From CAYVVT01 sp964454335 (GTDB taxonomy: Bacteria; Fidelibacterota; UBA8477; JABMPR01): 64,000 bases of DNA. The stretch lies in contig CAYVVT010000001.1 of assembly GCA_964454335.1 (NCBI GenBank), positions 124,001-188,000 on the forward strand, read 5' to 3'. Positions 35,100 to 43,465 of this stretch are shown here, piece after piece. Position numbers and translations under genes: made by a program. The notes under the pieces are model-generated. The model ran no database searches and was not told where the DNA came from. It was given only the letters and a program-made list of their open reading frames with translations. The stretch's first letter is position 1, and each line of letters opens with the position of its first letter.

Positions 35100-36551
35100 A
35101 TGGCCCAGTTAACTGAACAGCAGGTTGATCAGATCGCCTCGCAGGTGGCCGGCATGTTACGTCCACCCCCAGCCAGGAAAAGGACCGTGAACACCCCTGA
35201 GACGGGCGCTCCTCCAGCGCCGACCGCTGTGGGTGTGTTCCACGATGTGGATCATGCGGTACGAGCTGCGCAGAAGGCCTTTGAACAGTTCAAAGCCATG
35301 AGCCTGGAAAAACGCAAGGCCCTCATCGCAAACATCAGACTACGAATGCATGAGCATGCCGAAGACCTGGCCCAGCGCGCCTATGAGGAAACGGCCCTGG
35401 GCAGGTTTGAGGACAAGATCCGGAAGAACCGGCTGGTCATCGACAAAACACCGGGCGTGGAAGCACTGGAGCCCACGGCATGGTCCGGCGACCGGGGGCT
35501 CACACTTACGGAGAAGGCGCCCTACGGTGTCATAGCCTCCATTACACCCTGTACAAATCCAACCTCCACCATCATCTGCAACACCATTGGAATGCTTGCC
35601 GCCGGCAACGCCGTTGTCTTCAACGTGCATCCTACAGCCCGCCAGGTGAGTATTTACAACATCGAGTTGCTGAATGAAGCGATCGTTGAGGCCGGTGGTC
35701 CACCAAACCTGGTGAGTACCATCTACAAGCCCACCATTGCCAGTGCACAGGAATTGATGCAGCACAAGGGTGTCCACCTGCTGGTGGTTACCGGTGGTGC
35801 TGAAGTGGTGAAAACCGCCATGAGCAGTGGTAAACGAGCCATCTGTGCAGGACCCGGAAATCCACCGGTGGTGGTTGACGAAACTGCTGATATAGAGCAG
35901 GCCGCCAGCGGTATCGTCAAAGGGGCTTCCATGGACAACGGCATCATCTGTGTCCTGGAAAAAGAGGTCTTTGCCGTCGATTCGATCTTCGATCAGCTGA
36001 TGACCGCCTTCCCCCGTCATGACGCTCATGTGCTGAAATCCCACGAATTTTACTGGGTGGAAAAAGCCATTTTCAAGGAGATCAAGGGCCAGCGCATGCC
36101 GGGTGTCATCAACAAGGATCTCATCGGGAAAGACGTTCAGACCATTCTGGCTGAGGTGGGTATATCGGTTGAGGACAATATCCGGCTGGCCGTGGCCGAA
36201 GTACCGGCCCGGCATCCCCTGGTGTGGACTGAGCAGATGCTGCCGATCCTGCCTGTGGTGCGGGTACCCAATGTCAACCAGGCCATAGATCTGGCCAAAG
36301 AGGCCGAACACGGTTTCAGACACACCGCGGTGATGTATTCAAAGAATCTGGACAGCCTCAGCCGCATGGCGCAGGTGATGGATTGCAGCATTTTTGTGAA
36401 GAATGGCCCATCCCTGGCCGGTCTGGGGGATGGCGGCGAAGGATTCAGCTCCTTTACCATCGCCAGCCCAACCGGTGAAGGCATGACCAATCCCCGGAGT
36501 TTCGTCCGGGACCGCCGCTGTGTCCTCGTAGATCATTTCAGGATTGTATGA
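35100..36551 (+). CDS. CoA-acylating aldehyde dehydrogenase with N-terminal encapsulation peptide
   Basis: A 483-residue aldehyde dehydrogenase of the PduP/EutE type that oxidises an aldehyde to its acyl-CoA with NAD+. Here the substrate should be acetaldehyde from the DeoC domain. The catalytic Cys284 lies in MDNGIICVLEKEV; PYGVIASITPCTNPTST and ICAGPGNPPVVVD are family blocks. Residues 3-20 (LTEQQVDQIASQVAGML) form an amphipathic encapsulation helix, followed by a Pro-rich linker (RPPPARKR to about 42). The ATG at 35100 has GGAGG 6 bases upstream; an in-frame TTG at 35094 is not needed. Its stop overlaps the next shell gene. No CoA-recycling phosphotransacylase or alcohol dehydrogenase lies beside it. 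Confidence 0.93.
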   Translation: MAQLTEQQVDQIASQVAGMLRPPPARKRTVNTPETGAPPAPTAVGVFHDVDHAVRAAQKAFEQFKAMSLEKRKALIANIRLRMHEHAEDLAQRAYEETALGRFEDKIRKNRLVIDKTPGVEALEPTAWSGDRGLTLTEKAPYGVIASITPCTNPTSTIICNTIGMLAAGNAVVFNVHPTARQVSIYNIELLNEAIVEAGGPPNLVSTIYKPTIASAQELMQHKGVHLLVVTGGAEVVKTAMSSGKRAICAGPGNPPVVVDETADIEQAASGIVKGASMDNGIICVLEKEVFAVDSIFDQLMTAFPRHDAHVLKSHEFYWVEKAIFKEIKGQRMPGVINKDLIGKDVQTILAEVGISVEDNIRLAVAEVPARHPLVWTEQMLPILPVVRVPNVNQAIDLAKEAEHGFRHTAVMYSKNLDSLSRMAQVMDCSIFVKNGPSLAGLGDGGEGFSSFTIASPTGEGMTNPRSFVRDRRCVLVDHFRIV

Positions 36552-37159
36552 TGAAGAAACATCCAGCTATTGCACTGATCGAACTGGCGAGCATCCCGGT
36601 TGGCATTCAGACCGGGGACGCCATGTTGAAACAGGCACCCATCTCCATACTGAGAGCCGGGACCGTCCATAACGGCAAATTTCTGGTCCTCGTCGGCGGC
36701 AGTGTCGCATCTGTGGAAGAAGCCTACGCGAAAGGACTGGCCACCGGAGGCGATCTCGTCGTCGACCAGGTCATCCTGCCCGATGTGCATGAACATGTCT
36801 TCGCCGCCATAGCCGGGGAACGCAAACCTTGCGGGAATGACGCCCTGGCGATCATCGAGACCTTCTCTGTGGCAGCGATCCTGCAGGCCACCGATGCTGC
36901 AGTAAAAGGTACTGCCATCAGTCTGGCCGAGATCCGTCTCGCCGACGATATCGGCGGAAAGGCCATTGCCATCTACGCCGGGCCGGTGGAAGAAGTGGAA
37001 ACCGCTGTACGGATATCAAACGACGTGCTGCCGAACCCGGACCTGATGCTCAGCGATACCGTTATACCAAGCCTGGACCAGAACATGGCCCGGCAGATCG
37101 ACCACACCACCAGTTTCGCAGGATCCAAACTTGACGTCCTGAGTCAGGGAGAGATCTGA
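36548..37159 (+). CDS. BMC-T shell protein (second copy)
   Basis: A 203-residue tandem-BMC-domain shell protein: first domain ALIELASIPVGIQTGDAMLKQAP with GGSVASVEEA, second domain ALAIIETFSVAAILQATDAAVKG. It differs clearly from the copy at 33709 and looks more like the non-stacking BMC-T type with a conventional central pore. The ATG overlaps the dehydrogenase stop; a second ATG three bases on is equally possible. BMC-T proteins are the usual candidates for the pores that admit substrate and cofactors. It is followed after one base by a BMC-P gene. Confidence 0.9.
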   Translation: MMKKHPAIALIELASIPVGIQTGDAMLKQAPISILRAGTVHNGKFLVLVGGSVASVEEAYAKGLATGGDLVVDQVILPDVHEHVFAAIAGERKPCGNDALAIIETFSVAAILQATDAAVKGTAISLAEIRLADDIGGKAIAIYAGPVEEVETAVRISNDVLPNPDLMLSDTVIPSLDQNMARQIDHTTSFAGSKLDVLSQGEI

Positions 37160-37160
37160 G

Positions 37161-37445
37161 ATGAGGATAGGCAAGGTCATCGGAACACTGACACCGGCAG
37201 TGATGTATCCGGACCTGGTGGGTACACCCATGCTGCTGGTACAACCCCTGACCAAGACACAGCAGGATGAGGGCGATCCCATCGTTGCCGCCGATGTGAC
37301 ACGTATGGCAGGACCGGGAGAACTCGTGTATTACGAAAGTTCCCGTGAAGCAGCTCTGGCCTGCGATCCATGGTTCGTACCTGTGGACGATGCCATCGTG
37401 GGGATCGTGGATGACTTGCGCCTGTATGACCTGGAGGGATCATGA
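37161..37445 (+). CDS. BMC-P (EutN/CcmL) pentameric vertex protein 2
   Basis: A 94-residue EutN/CcmL-family vertex protein (MRIGKVIGTLTPAVMYPDLVG, VAADVTRMAGPGELVYYESSREA, DDAIVGIVDDL). It starts one base after the BMC-T stop and its own stop overlaps the third BMC-P start (ATGA), so the last three genes are translationally coupled. The insert between the first strands is longer than in the other two BMC-P proteins. Confidence 0.92.
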   Translation: MRIGKVIGTLTPAVMYPDLVGTPMLLVQPLTKTQQDEGDPIVAADVTRMAGPGELVYYESSREAALACDPWFVPVDDAIVGIVDDLRLYDLEGS

Positions 37446-37702
37446 TCCTCGGCAGGGTTTGTGGAACACTGCATTCGACCATCAATCACCCCTTTTATGA
37501 AGAACGGCGTATCCTGGTGGTGGACCGTCTCGATCGCCAGGGGCAACCTACCGGGGATTATATAGTGGCTGTGGATGTCGTTGATGCCGGGGCGGGTGAA
37601 ACCGTCATGGTCATCGATGAAGGCAATTCCGCCCGTCAGGTGGTTGATGATGATCTGGCTCCCTTACGATCCATCATAGTTGGGATCGTCGACCACTTCT
37701 GA
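37442..37702 (+). CDS. BMC-P (EutN/CcmL) pentameric vertex protein 3
   Basis: An 86-residue EutN/CcmL-family vertex protein (MILGRVCGTLHSTINHPFYEERRILVVDRLD, AVDVVDAGAGETVMVIDEGNSARQV, IIVGIVDHF). It is the last gene of the microcompartment operon. The short gap after it has a weak hairpin (37749-37767) but no T-run, so read-through into the rRNA methylase gene is possible. Confidence 0.93.
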   Translation: MILGRVCGTLHSTINHPFYEERRILVVDRLDRQGQPTGDYIVAVDVVDAGAGETVMVIDEGNSARQVVDDDLAPLRSIIVGIVDHF

Positions 37703-37748
37703 ACCCTCTCGAAACAATAGTATTCAACTCAAGCATGGAACTATCTTG

Positions 37749-37767
37749 CAGCCCTGTTTTGGGGCTG
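37749..37767 (+). terminator. Weak hairpin after the microcompartment operon
   Basis: CAGCCC (37749-37754) and GGGCTG (37762-37767) pair around a T-rich 7-base loop, 47 bases after the last BMC-P gene. No T-run follows; it may act as a partial terminator. Confidence 0.4.
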
Positions 37768-37795
37768 TGTGCTAGATAATGAGGTGAGCTTGACG

Positions 37796-39190
37796 ATGGG
37801 CTTGAAAAAAGGCAGTGATCTTGAACTTGACATTGAATCCCTGGCTTATGGGGGCAAGGGTGTAGCCCGCCACGAGGGCTTCACCATCTTTGTCGAACGG
37901 AGCCTGCCTGGTCAGAAGGTCCTGGCAAGGATCGTCAAGAAGAAGAAATCCTTCGCTGAAGCATATCCCCGGGAATACCTGCAACGGGCCGAGAATGAGA
38001 TCGAGGCGCCATGTCCTTATTTCGGGACCTGCGGCGGCTGCCGTTTACAGAACCTCAGTTACCAGGATCAACTCAGGGAAAAGACCGGCCAGGTAAAGGA
38101 CCTGCTGGAGCGGGTCGGCGGCTTCACGGGCATCGATGTTCCCCTGGCCCTGGCCTCACCAAAAGAGACCCACTACCGCAACAAGATGGAATTCACCTTT
38201 ACGGATGCTCCCTGGCTTATGGACCTTGAAGATGAAGCGGAAACCTTCGGGCTGGGCCTGCACATACCAACCCGCTTTGACAAGATCCTGAATATTGAAC
38301 GCTGTCTGCTGCAGGATGAGACTGCCAACGAGATCCTCAAGTTCACCGCAGACTGGGCCCGGGAGCATGAATGGATCCCCTATGACCTGAGAAAACACAC
38401 CGGCTGGGCCCGGAACCTGATCCTGCGGAGTGGAGAACATACCGGGGAGATCATGGTGAATCTGGTGACCACCACGCATGCCCCAGAGCTGATCAAGCCT
38501 TATTCTGAAAGACTCATTGAAAGTTTTCCCACTGCTGCAACGGTGGTGAACAACACGACAACCCGCCAGGCAGGGGTGTCCCAAGGTGAACAGGAATTCA
38601 TTCTGCACGGTTCCGGTATCATCCACGACGAACTCAATTCCGTCAGTTTCGAGATCGCAGCCAATGCCTTCTTCCAGACCAACACCCTGCAGGCTGAAGT
38701 CCTGTATGCGGAGGCGTTGAAACATGCCGAGCTGAAAGGTGATGAGATCGTTTATGATCTTTACTGTGGAACGGGGACCATCACCCTGTTCCTGGCGCAG
38801 CAGTGCAGGGAAGCCTATGGTTTTGAACTGGTGGAAGCAGCGGTGGTGAATGCCCGGGAAAATGCCCGGAAGCTGAATATCTCCAACGCCCATTTCATCC
38901 TGGGCGATCTCAAGGATCTGTTCCATCCAGAGAAGGAGAAGCCTGATATCCCGCCGCCAGACCTCATCGTTGTCGATCCCCCCAGAGCTGGTCTGCATCC
39001 GCGGGTCGTGAAGGAGATCCTTCAAGTACGTCCGCCCAGGGTGGTATATGTGTCCTGTAATCCGGCCACCCTGGCCCGGGACCTGAAGGATCTGTGCGAA
39101 CACTATCACTTGAAGCGCATTCAACCAGTTGATATGTTCCCGCACACGGCACATATTGAAAGTGTTGCCGCTCTGGAGCTCAAGAATTAA
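37796..39190 (+). CDS. RlmD/TrmA-family uracil-C5 RNA methyltransferase
   Basis: A 464-residue SAM-dependent methylase that methylates C5 of uracil in RNA, most likely 23S rRNA. It has an N-terminal TRAM domain (about 1-60, LELDIESLAYGGKGVAR), the 4Fe-4S cysteines in CPYFGTCGGC with a fourth in ERCLLQDE, SAM motifs in VYDLYCGTGTITLFLA, and catalytic VVDPPRAGLHP and VYVSCNPATLARDL with the nucleophile Cys. The Fe-S set points to the RlmD/RlmCD kind. The start at 37796 is fixed by GAGGTGA 8 bases upstream; the frame could be read from a GTG at 37769. It is not functionally tied to the microcompartment. Confidence 0.9.
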   Translation: MGLKKGSDLELDIESLAYGGKGVARHEGFTIFVERSLPGQKVLARIVKKKKSFAEAYPREYLQRAENEIEAPCPYFGTCGGCRLQNLSYQDQLREKTGQVKDLLERVGGFTGIDVPLALASPKETHYRNKMEFTFTDAPWLMDLEDEAETFGLGLHIPTRFDKILNIERCLLQDETANEILKFTADWAREHEWIPYDLRKHTGWARNLILRSGEHTGEIMVNLVTTTHAPELIKPYSERLIESFPTAATVVNNTTTRQAGVSQGEQEFILHGSGIIHDELNSVSFEIAANAFFQTNTLQAEVLYAEALKHAELKGDEIVYDLYCGTGTITLFLAQQCREAYGFELVEAAVVNARENARKLNISNAHFILGDLKDLFHPEKEKPDIPPPDLIVVDPPRAGLHPRVVKEILQVRPPRVVYVSCNPATLARDLKDLCEHYHLKRIQPVDMFPHTAHIESVAALELKN

Positions 39191-39214
39191 CCCTTCATAG
39201 AAGGAGTTCAGTGC

Positions 39215-39805
39215 ATGAAAAGAAACACCATCATACTCATCGTGATTGTCCTGGTCCTGGTCTTGATCGTCAGCAACGCCATCGGCCGCTATAATAATTT
39301 CGTGGGACTTGAAGAAGGGGTTGATGCCGCCTGGTCGCAGGTTGAGAACGTCTACCAGCGCCGCGCGGACCTGATCCCCAATCTGGTGGCCACGGTCAAG
39401 GGTGTCGCCGAATTCGAGAAGGAAACCTTCACCGCGGTGACCGAAGCACGATCAAAGGTGAATCAGATCAATCTCGAGGGCGTTACCAGCAACCAGGAAA
39501 TGCTGAATCAGTTCCAGAATGCCCAGGGTGCACTGTCCAGTGCGCTTTCCCGACTGATGGTGGTCGTGGAGCGCTACCCGGACCTCAAGGCTAATCAGAA
39601 CTTCTTGGACCTGCAGACACAACTCGAGGGTACCGAGAACCGCATCGCTGTTGAGCGCAGGCGTTTCAACGAGGTTGCCCGGGGCTACAACACGGAGATC
39701 CGGAAATTCCCTGGCAGTGTGTATGCTGGAATGTTCGGCTTTGACCGCAAGGCCTATTTCCAGGCTGAAGAAGGTGCCGAAACAGCCCCGCAGGTCGAAT
39801 TTTAA
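39215..39805 (+). CDS. lemA: LemA family protein
   Basis: A 196-residue LemA-family protein: one N-terminal transmembrane helix (about 5-22) and a long helical bundle with the family blocks YNNFVGLEEGVDAAWSQVENVYQRRADLIPNLVATVKG and RFNEVARGYNTEIRKFPGS. The bundle would face outward. The molecular role of the family is unsettled. AAGGAG precedes the ATG. It pairs with a TPM-domain gene 3 bp downstream, a very common neighbour, and the two probably act together in the envelope. Confidence 0.93.
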   Translation: MKRNTIILIVIVLVLVLIVSNAIGRYNNFVGLEEGVDAAWSQVENVYQRRADLIPNLVATVKGVAEFEKETFTAVTEARSKVNQINLEGVTSNQEMLNQFQNAQGALSSALSRLMVVVERYPDLKANQNFLDLQTQLEGTENRIAVERRRFNEVARGYNTEIRKFPGSVYAGMFGFDRKAYFQAEEGAETAPQVEF

Positions 39806-39808
39806 ACC

Positions 39809-40549
39809 ATGAGATCTACTAAATACATAGCGCTGATCTTGATGCTGGTGTTGGGTGCTTCAGCGTCCACCTTCTATCCCAGTCGAATTGACCGACGGGT
39901 TATCGATCTTGCTGATATGATGTCTTCCTCCCAGGAAATGGAGTTGGAGATCGCCTTGCGGCATTTTGAGCAGGAGACCTCAAATCAGCTCGTCGTGGCC
40001 ACCTTCCCATCACTTGAAGGAGAAAGCCTTGAGGATGTCTCCATTCATATGTTCCAGGCCTGGGAGCTGGGTCAGAGTGGTCGTGACAACGGTGTTCTAC
40101 TCACCATCTACAGGACGGAACGCCAGATGCGCATCGAAGTCGGCTATGGACTTGAAGCGGACTTGCCCGATATAATGGCCGGCAGGATCATCCGGGATGT
40201 GATCGGTCCCTGGTTCAAACAGGGTAACTATTACCAGGGGATCAGTGCCGGTGTCCAGGCCATCATGGGCGCAACCGCAAAGTCTTACCAGGGGCTGCTG
40301 AAGAAAGAAGCGCCTAAGAATCCCGGCAGTGGAGGGATCTTCTCTCTGCTGTTCCCATTACTGTTCTTCCTGTTGATCGCCCGCGGGCGGATCGGGCCAC
40401 TGGGCGGCTTCATGCTGGGCGGCATGCTGGGTTCTGCCATGCGTGGAGGCCGCTATCATGGTGGTGGTTTTGGCGGCGGCAGCGGCTTCGGTGGTTTCAG
40501 TGGCGGCGGTGGTTTTGGCGGTGGCGGAGGCGCCAGCGGCGGTTGGTAG
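39809..40549 (+). CDS. TPM-domain membrane protein with glycine-rich tail
   Basis: A 246-residue protein with a signal peptide (1-20), a TPM domain (about 28-155; IDLADMMSSSQEMELE, RDNGVLLTIYRTERQMRIEVGYGLEADLPD), one transmembrane segment (about 181-205) and a tail rich in Gly and Ser (GGGFGGGSGFGGFSGGGGFGG). This is the usual build of YgcG-like proteins found with LemA. TPM domains have been linked to photosystem repair and to phosphatase activity, but the bacterial role is open. It is co-transcribed with lemA. Confidence 0.88.
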   Translation: MRSTKYIALILMLVLGASASTFYPSRIDRRVIDLADMMSSSQEMELEIALRHFEQETSNQLVVATFPSLEGESLEDVSIHMFQAWELGQSGRDNGVLLTIYRTERQMRIEVGYGLEADLPDIMAGRIIRDVIGPWFKQGNYYQGISAGVQAIMGATAKSYQGLLKKEAPKNPGSGGIFSLLFPLLFFLLIARGRIGPLGGFMLGGMLGSAMRGGRYHGGGFGGGSGFGGFSGGGGFGGGGGASGGW

Positions 40550-40826
40550 TCTACCAGGTTTCGAGCTGTATTAACCGCTAATTATCAAAGCTCTAGGTCA
40601 TTCTGATGAAAGCGTCAGGGTGGGGGTGACCTCATCTGAATAAAGGGGAGAGCGGGCTGGTGCCGTTTCGCTTGTCAAAGCAGGTATGGATGATCAACCT
40701 GTCAAGGAACGGAGCATGTCCCGGGATTGCAGCAGACCCAACTGTTAGCGGCTCAGATCGAGGGATTGCTGGAATTTGAAAACGCTAACCCCGACACCTG
40801 CACCACGGTTAGATTTTAGGAGAAGG

Positions 40827-41204
40827 ATGAGCCAGAAAAAGATATTGCTGGTTGAGGATGAGGCCATCATCGCCCTGGAGCTGAAGACAAGACTTCAGAT
40901 GATGGGTGAATTTTCCGTGAAGGTGGTACCCACAGGTCATGAGGCCTTGTTGAAATCTGAGGAATTCAAGCCGGACCTGATTCTCATGGATATGATGCTG
41001 CGCGGAGATCTGGATGGTATCGAGACCTCAACCCGGATCCGGGAAAGTCACGATACTCCTGTGATATACATGACCGGTAACAGCCACTTGCGGACAGACC
41101 CGCGTCTGGAGGCAACAAAGCCGTACTGGTTCCTGGTGAAGCCTGTTCCGGACTACAAGCTGATGAAAATGATCGAAGAAGCCCTGCAGGCTCCCCAGGA
41201 CTAA
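40827..41204 (+). CDS. Single-domain response regulator (CheY-like receiver)
   Basis: A 125-residue receiver domain without an output domain. It shows KILLVEDEAIIALELK with the acidic pair, the phospho-acceptor Asp in DLILMDMMLRGDLDG, the conserved Thr in VIYMTGNS and the Lys in FLVKPVP. Such proteins relay phosphate or bind a target such as a kinase. No histidine kinase lies next to it. AGGAG lies 4 bases before the ATG at 40827; a longer TTG frame from 40776 is rejected. The 277-bp gap upstream has no recognisable feature. Confidence 0.88.
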   Translation: MSQKKILLVEDEAIIALELKTRLQMMGEFSVKVVPTGHEALLKSEEFKPDLILMDMMLRGDLDGIETSTRIRESHDTPVIYMTGNSHLRTDPRLEATKPYWFLVKPVPDYKLMKMIEEALQAPQD

Positions 41205-41428
41205 TTTGCCGTCACAGAACGGCACTTCCACAAACAACTCTCGTTTAGGCATCGGCTATCTGTCCCGTAATGACTTATTTCCATCACAGTAAAGCCGATT
41301 AGCAAGAATGATCAACTCCTCAGCAAGAGCTGTCAACTCATGCGCAAGCAGTGATTAGCCATCACGAAGGACAAGGTGTAACTTTGTGATGATGAGAGTG
41401 AGTAACGATAGTTCTGAGGAGCAGAAAC

Positions 41429-42040
41429 ATGGCAAAGATCGATTATAAGAAAGTGTTGAAACACCTCTATGGTCCATCGGCAAAAGCCCCGGTCATGGTC
41501 GATGTACCAGGTTTGAATTATCTGATGATCGACGGGCAGGGAGATCCGAATACCAGCAAACAGTACGCAGAATCCCTCGAAGCGCTCTATGGTTTGAGCT
41601 ATACGCTCAAGTTCATGGTGAAGGGCCGGGATCCCAACAAGGACTACACGGTCATGCCCCTGGAAGGATTGTGGTGGGCACAGGACATGGAGCTGTTCTC
41701 GGTAGACTCCAAAGAGGATTGGTTCTGGACCTCCATGATGATGCAGCCCGAGTTCATTACGACCGAGCTGGTGGAGCAAGCACGGGAAGAAGTGCGCCGG
41801 AAGAAGGACCCGGTAGCCCTGGACAAGGTTCGCCTGGAAACCCTGGAAGAGGGCCGGAGCGCGCAGATCATGTACTTTGGTCCCTTTGCTGATGAAGGTC
41901 CAACCATTCAGCGGTTGCATGACTTCATCGAGGAACAGGGCTTTCAACGTCGCGATAAGCATCATGAGATCTATCTCAGTGATCCGCGCCGGACGGCTCC
42001 CGAGAAGCTCAGGACGGTCATACGGCAGCCCTGTGGTTGA
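41429..42040 (+). CDS. GyrI-like small-molecule-binding protein
   Basis: A 203-residue protein of the GyrI-like (SOUL/BacTregulator-related) small-molecule-binding group: VMVDVPGLNYLMIDGQGDPN, ALYGLSYTLKFMVKG, PLEGLWWA and, near the end, YFGPFADEGPTIQRLHDFIEEQG with HEIYLSDPRR. Family members bind drugs or other small ligands, and some act as toxin-binding or hydrolase proteins; nothing here fixes the ligand. GAGGAG precedes the ATG. It stands alone, facing the rnf operon across a palindrome. The 224-bp gap upstream holds nothing I can name. Confidence 0.8.
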   Translation: MAKIDYKKVLKHLYGPSAKAPVMVDVPGLNYLMIDGQGDPNTSKQYAESLEALYGLSYTLKFMVKGRDPNKDYTVMPLEGLWWAQDMELFSVDSKEDWFWTSMMMQPEFITTELVEQAREEVRRKKDPVALDKVRLETLEEGRSAQIMYFGPFADEGPTIQRLHDFIEEQGFQRRDKHHEIYLSDPRRTAPEKLRTVIRQPCG

Positions 42041-42067
42041 CCAATAGGTCCAGGCTGGATAGGATTA

Positions 42068-42087
42068 CCCCAAGCTTAAGCTTGGGG
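42068..42087. terminator. Perfect 20-bp palindrome at a convergent junction
   Basis: CCCCAAGCTTAAGCTTGGGG is a perfect palindrome between the ends of the plus-strand GyrI-like gene and the minus-strand RseC-like gene. Its flanks (GATTA before, AATATC after) match those of the copy at 10303-10322. Likely a bidirectional terminator. Confidence 0.65.
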
Positions 42088-42108
42088 AATATCGGAGACA
42101 CCCGACAG

Positions 42109-42552
42109 TCAGGAATTACTGGAAATGAGCGGCACCAGCCGGATCGCTTTACCGCCCATACTGCGAGCCAGAGACTGCATCCAGTGGCGGCTGACCCAGA
42201 AGCTGGCGAAAAGTCCCAGGCAGCCCCCAATGAATGAGAGCAGCTCCTGCGGGATGTTTCCGCTAGGAAGCAGATAGAACAAGAGCAGGCCGGCAATGAA
42301 CATGATGAGAGGAAACACATACTGGATCAGGGTCAGGCGCAACTCCAGATCGATCTCTTCCTCCAGCCGGACCCGCTGGCCCACGATAAAATTCCCTGGA
42401 TAGGTGATCTGGAGGCTGCGGTTCTCACCCTCGCCGGGTTTGCACACCAGGCGCAGACCGCAGTCGTCACAGACGTCATCGTTTGTCAATTGGATGGTGA
42501 GGGTGTCACCGGATACGTCAGTTATGATCCCGGGTTCGCCGGCAGGAAGCAT
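42109..42552 (-). CDS. RseC/SoxR-reducing-system-like protein in the rnf operon
   Basis: A 147-residue protein of the RseC/MucC type: an N-terminal beta domain (GIITDVSGDTLTIQL) with cysteines in CDDCGLRLVC, then two transmembrane helices (about 80-125). Genes of this family often accompany rnf or SoxR-reducing clusters, where the protein is thought to help electron transfer to a target. It is last in the rnf operon, with its chosen ATG (42552) 10 bases after the rnfB stop; a longer frame would overlap rnfB and lacks support. Confidence 0.78.
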   Translation of the reverse strand: MLPAGEPGIITDVSGDTLTIQLTNDDVCDDCGLRLVCKPGEGENRSLQITYPGNFIVGQRVRLEEEIDLELRLTLIQYVFPLIMFIAGLLLFYLLPSGNIPQELLSFIGGCLGLFASFWVSRHWMQSLARSMGGKAIRLVPLISSNS

Positions 42553-42562
42553 GACAGGTCCG

Positions 42563-43384
42563 TCAGACCACCACAGATTCAGGTTCGATGACGATGAGGC
42601 AGTCTGTGGGACATTTCTCCGTGGGTAGTTCGTTCCCCTGTCCGTATTTGCCATAATCGATACGGGCCAGGTTGTTCTCAATGGTCATTTCACCATCAGC
42701 CAGTGCACGAACACAAATGGAGCAACCCACACAAGCCTTGATACAGAGCTTGCGTGACTCTTTGGGACCATCCTCGTTGCGACAGGCCACAAACAGCCGG
42801 TCCGAAACAGGGTGCATCTCAATGACGCCACGGGGGCAGGCGTCAATGCAGTTTGCACACCCGGTACAATTCTCCTGGTCAACCACCGGCAGGCCGTTGG
42901 CGTCAAGATGCAGCGCATCAAATGGACAGGCATCAACACATTCACCAAAACCCAGACAGCCGTAGGCGCACATCTTTTCCCCACCGCTGGTGATAGCGGC
43001 GGCTGTACACGTTTCAGCGCCGAAATAGACGCCCTTCTTGGCCGTCTCATACTCTCCGCCCTGGCACATGATCCGGGCTACCAGTTTTTCACCGGCTTCG
43101 GCCTCAAGCCCCATGATCCGGGCTATCTCTTCACGGGCTTCATCATTGCATACCGGACATCCACCCACCGTGGTTTCCTGCAGAACAACCTTCTCAGCAA
43201 AATTGGCGCAGCCAGGATAGCCACATCCACCACAGTTCGCGCCGGGTAGCCAGTCCTGGATCTCGGAAATTCGGGGATCCTCCTCGACATGAAGTTTTTT
43301 ATTTGCCAGGGCCAGACCACCAGAGAAAAGTGCTCCCAGGCCGCCCATGCTTGCCATTGATATCAGTAGTGTGCCAACGTCCAT
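42563..43384 (-). CDS. rnfB: Rnf complex subunit RnfB
   Basis: A 273-residue iron-sulfur subunit of the Rnf complex, which couples electron flow between reduced ferredoxin and NAD+ to Na+ or H+ transport. It has an N-terminal membrane helix, the CxxCxxxxC-type cluster of the Fe-S domain (GANCGGCGYPGCANF), and ferredoxin motifs CLGFGECVDACPFDA, CTGCANCIDACPRG and CVGCSICVRAL. It is the entry point for ferredoxin electrons. A gap of 81 bp separates it from rnfA. Confidence 0.93.
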   Translation of the reverse strand: MDVGTLLISMASMGGLGALFSGGLALANKKLHVEEDPRISEIQDWLPGANCGGCGYPGCANFAEKVVLQETTVGGCPVCNDEAREEIARIMGLEAEAGEKLVARIMCQGGEYETAKKGVYFGAETCTAAAITSGGEKMCAYGCLGFGECVDACPFDALHLDANGLPVVDQENCTGCANCIDACPRGVIEMHPVSDRLFVACRNEDGPKESRKLCIKACVGCSICVRALADGEMTIENNLARIDYGKYGQGNELPTEKCPTDCLIVIEPESVVV

Positions 43385-43465
43385 TCAATCATCTCCTTGC
43401 GGGAGTATCCTCTGCAAAATCAGTTCCAAACAATACGCTAATTGTCACATATACCTCAATCTGCC

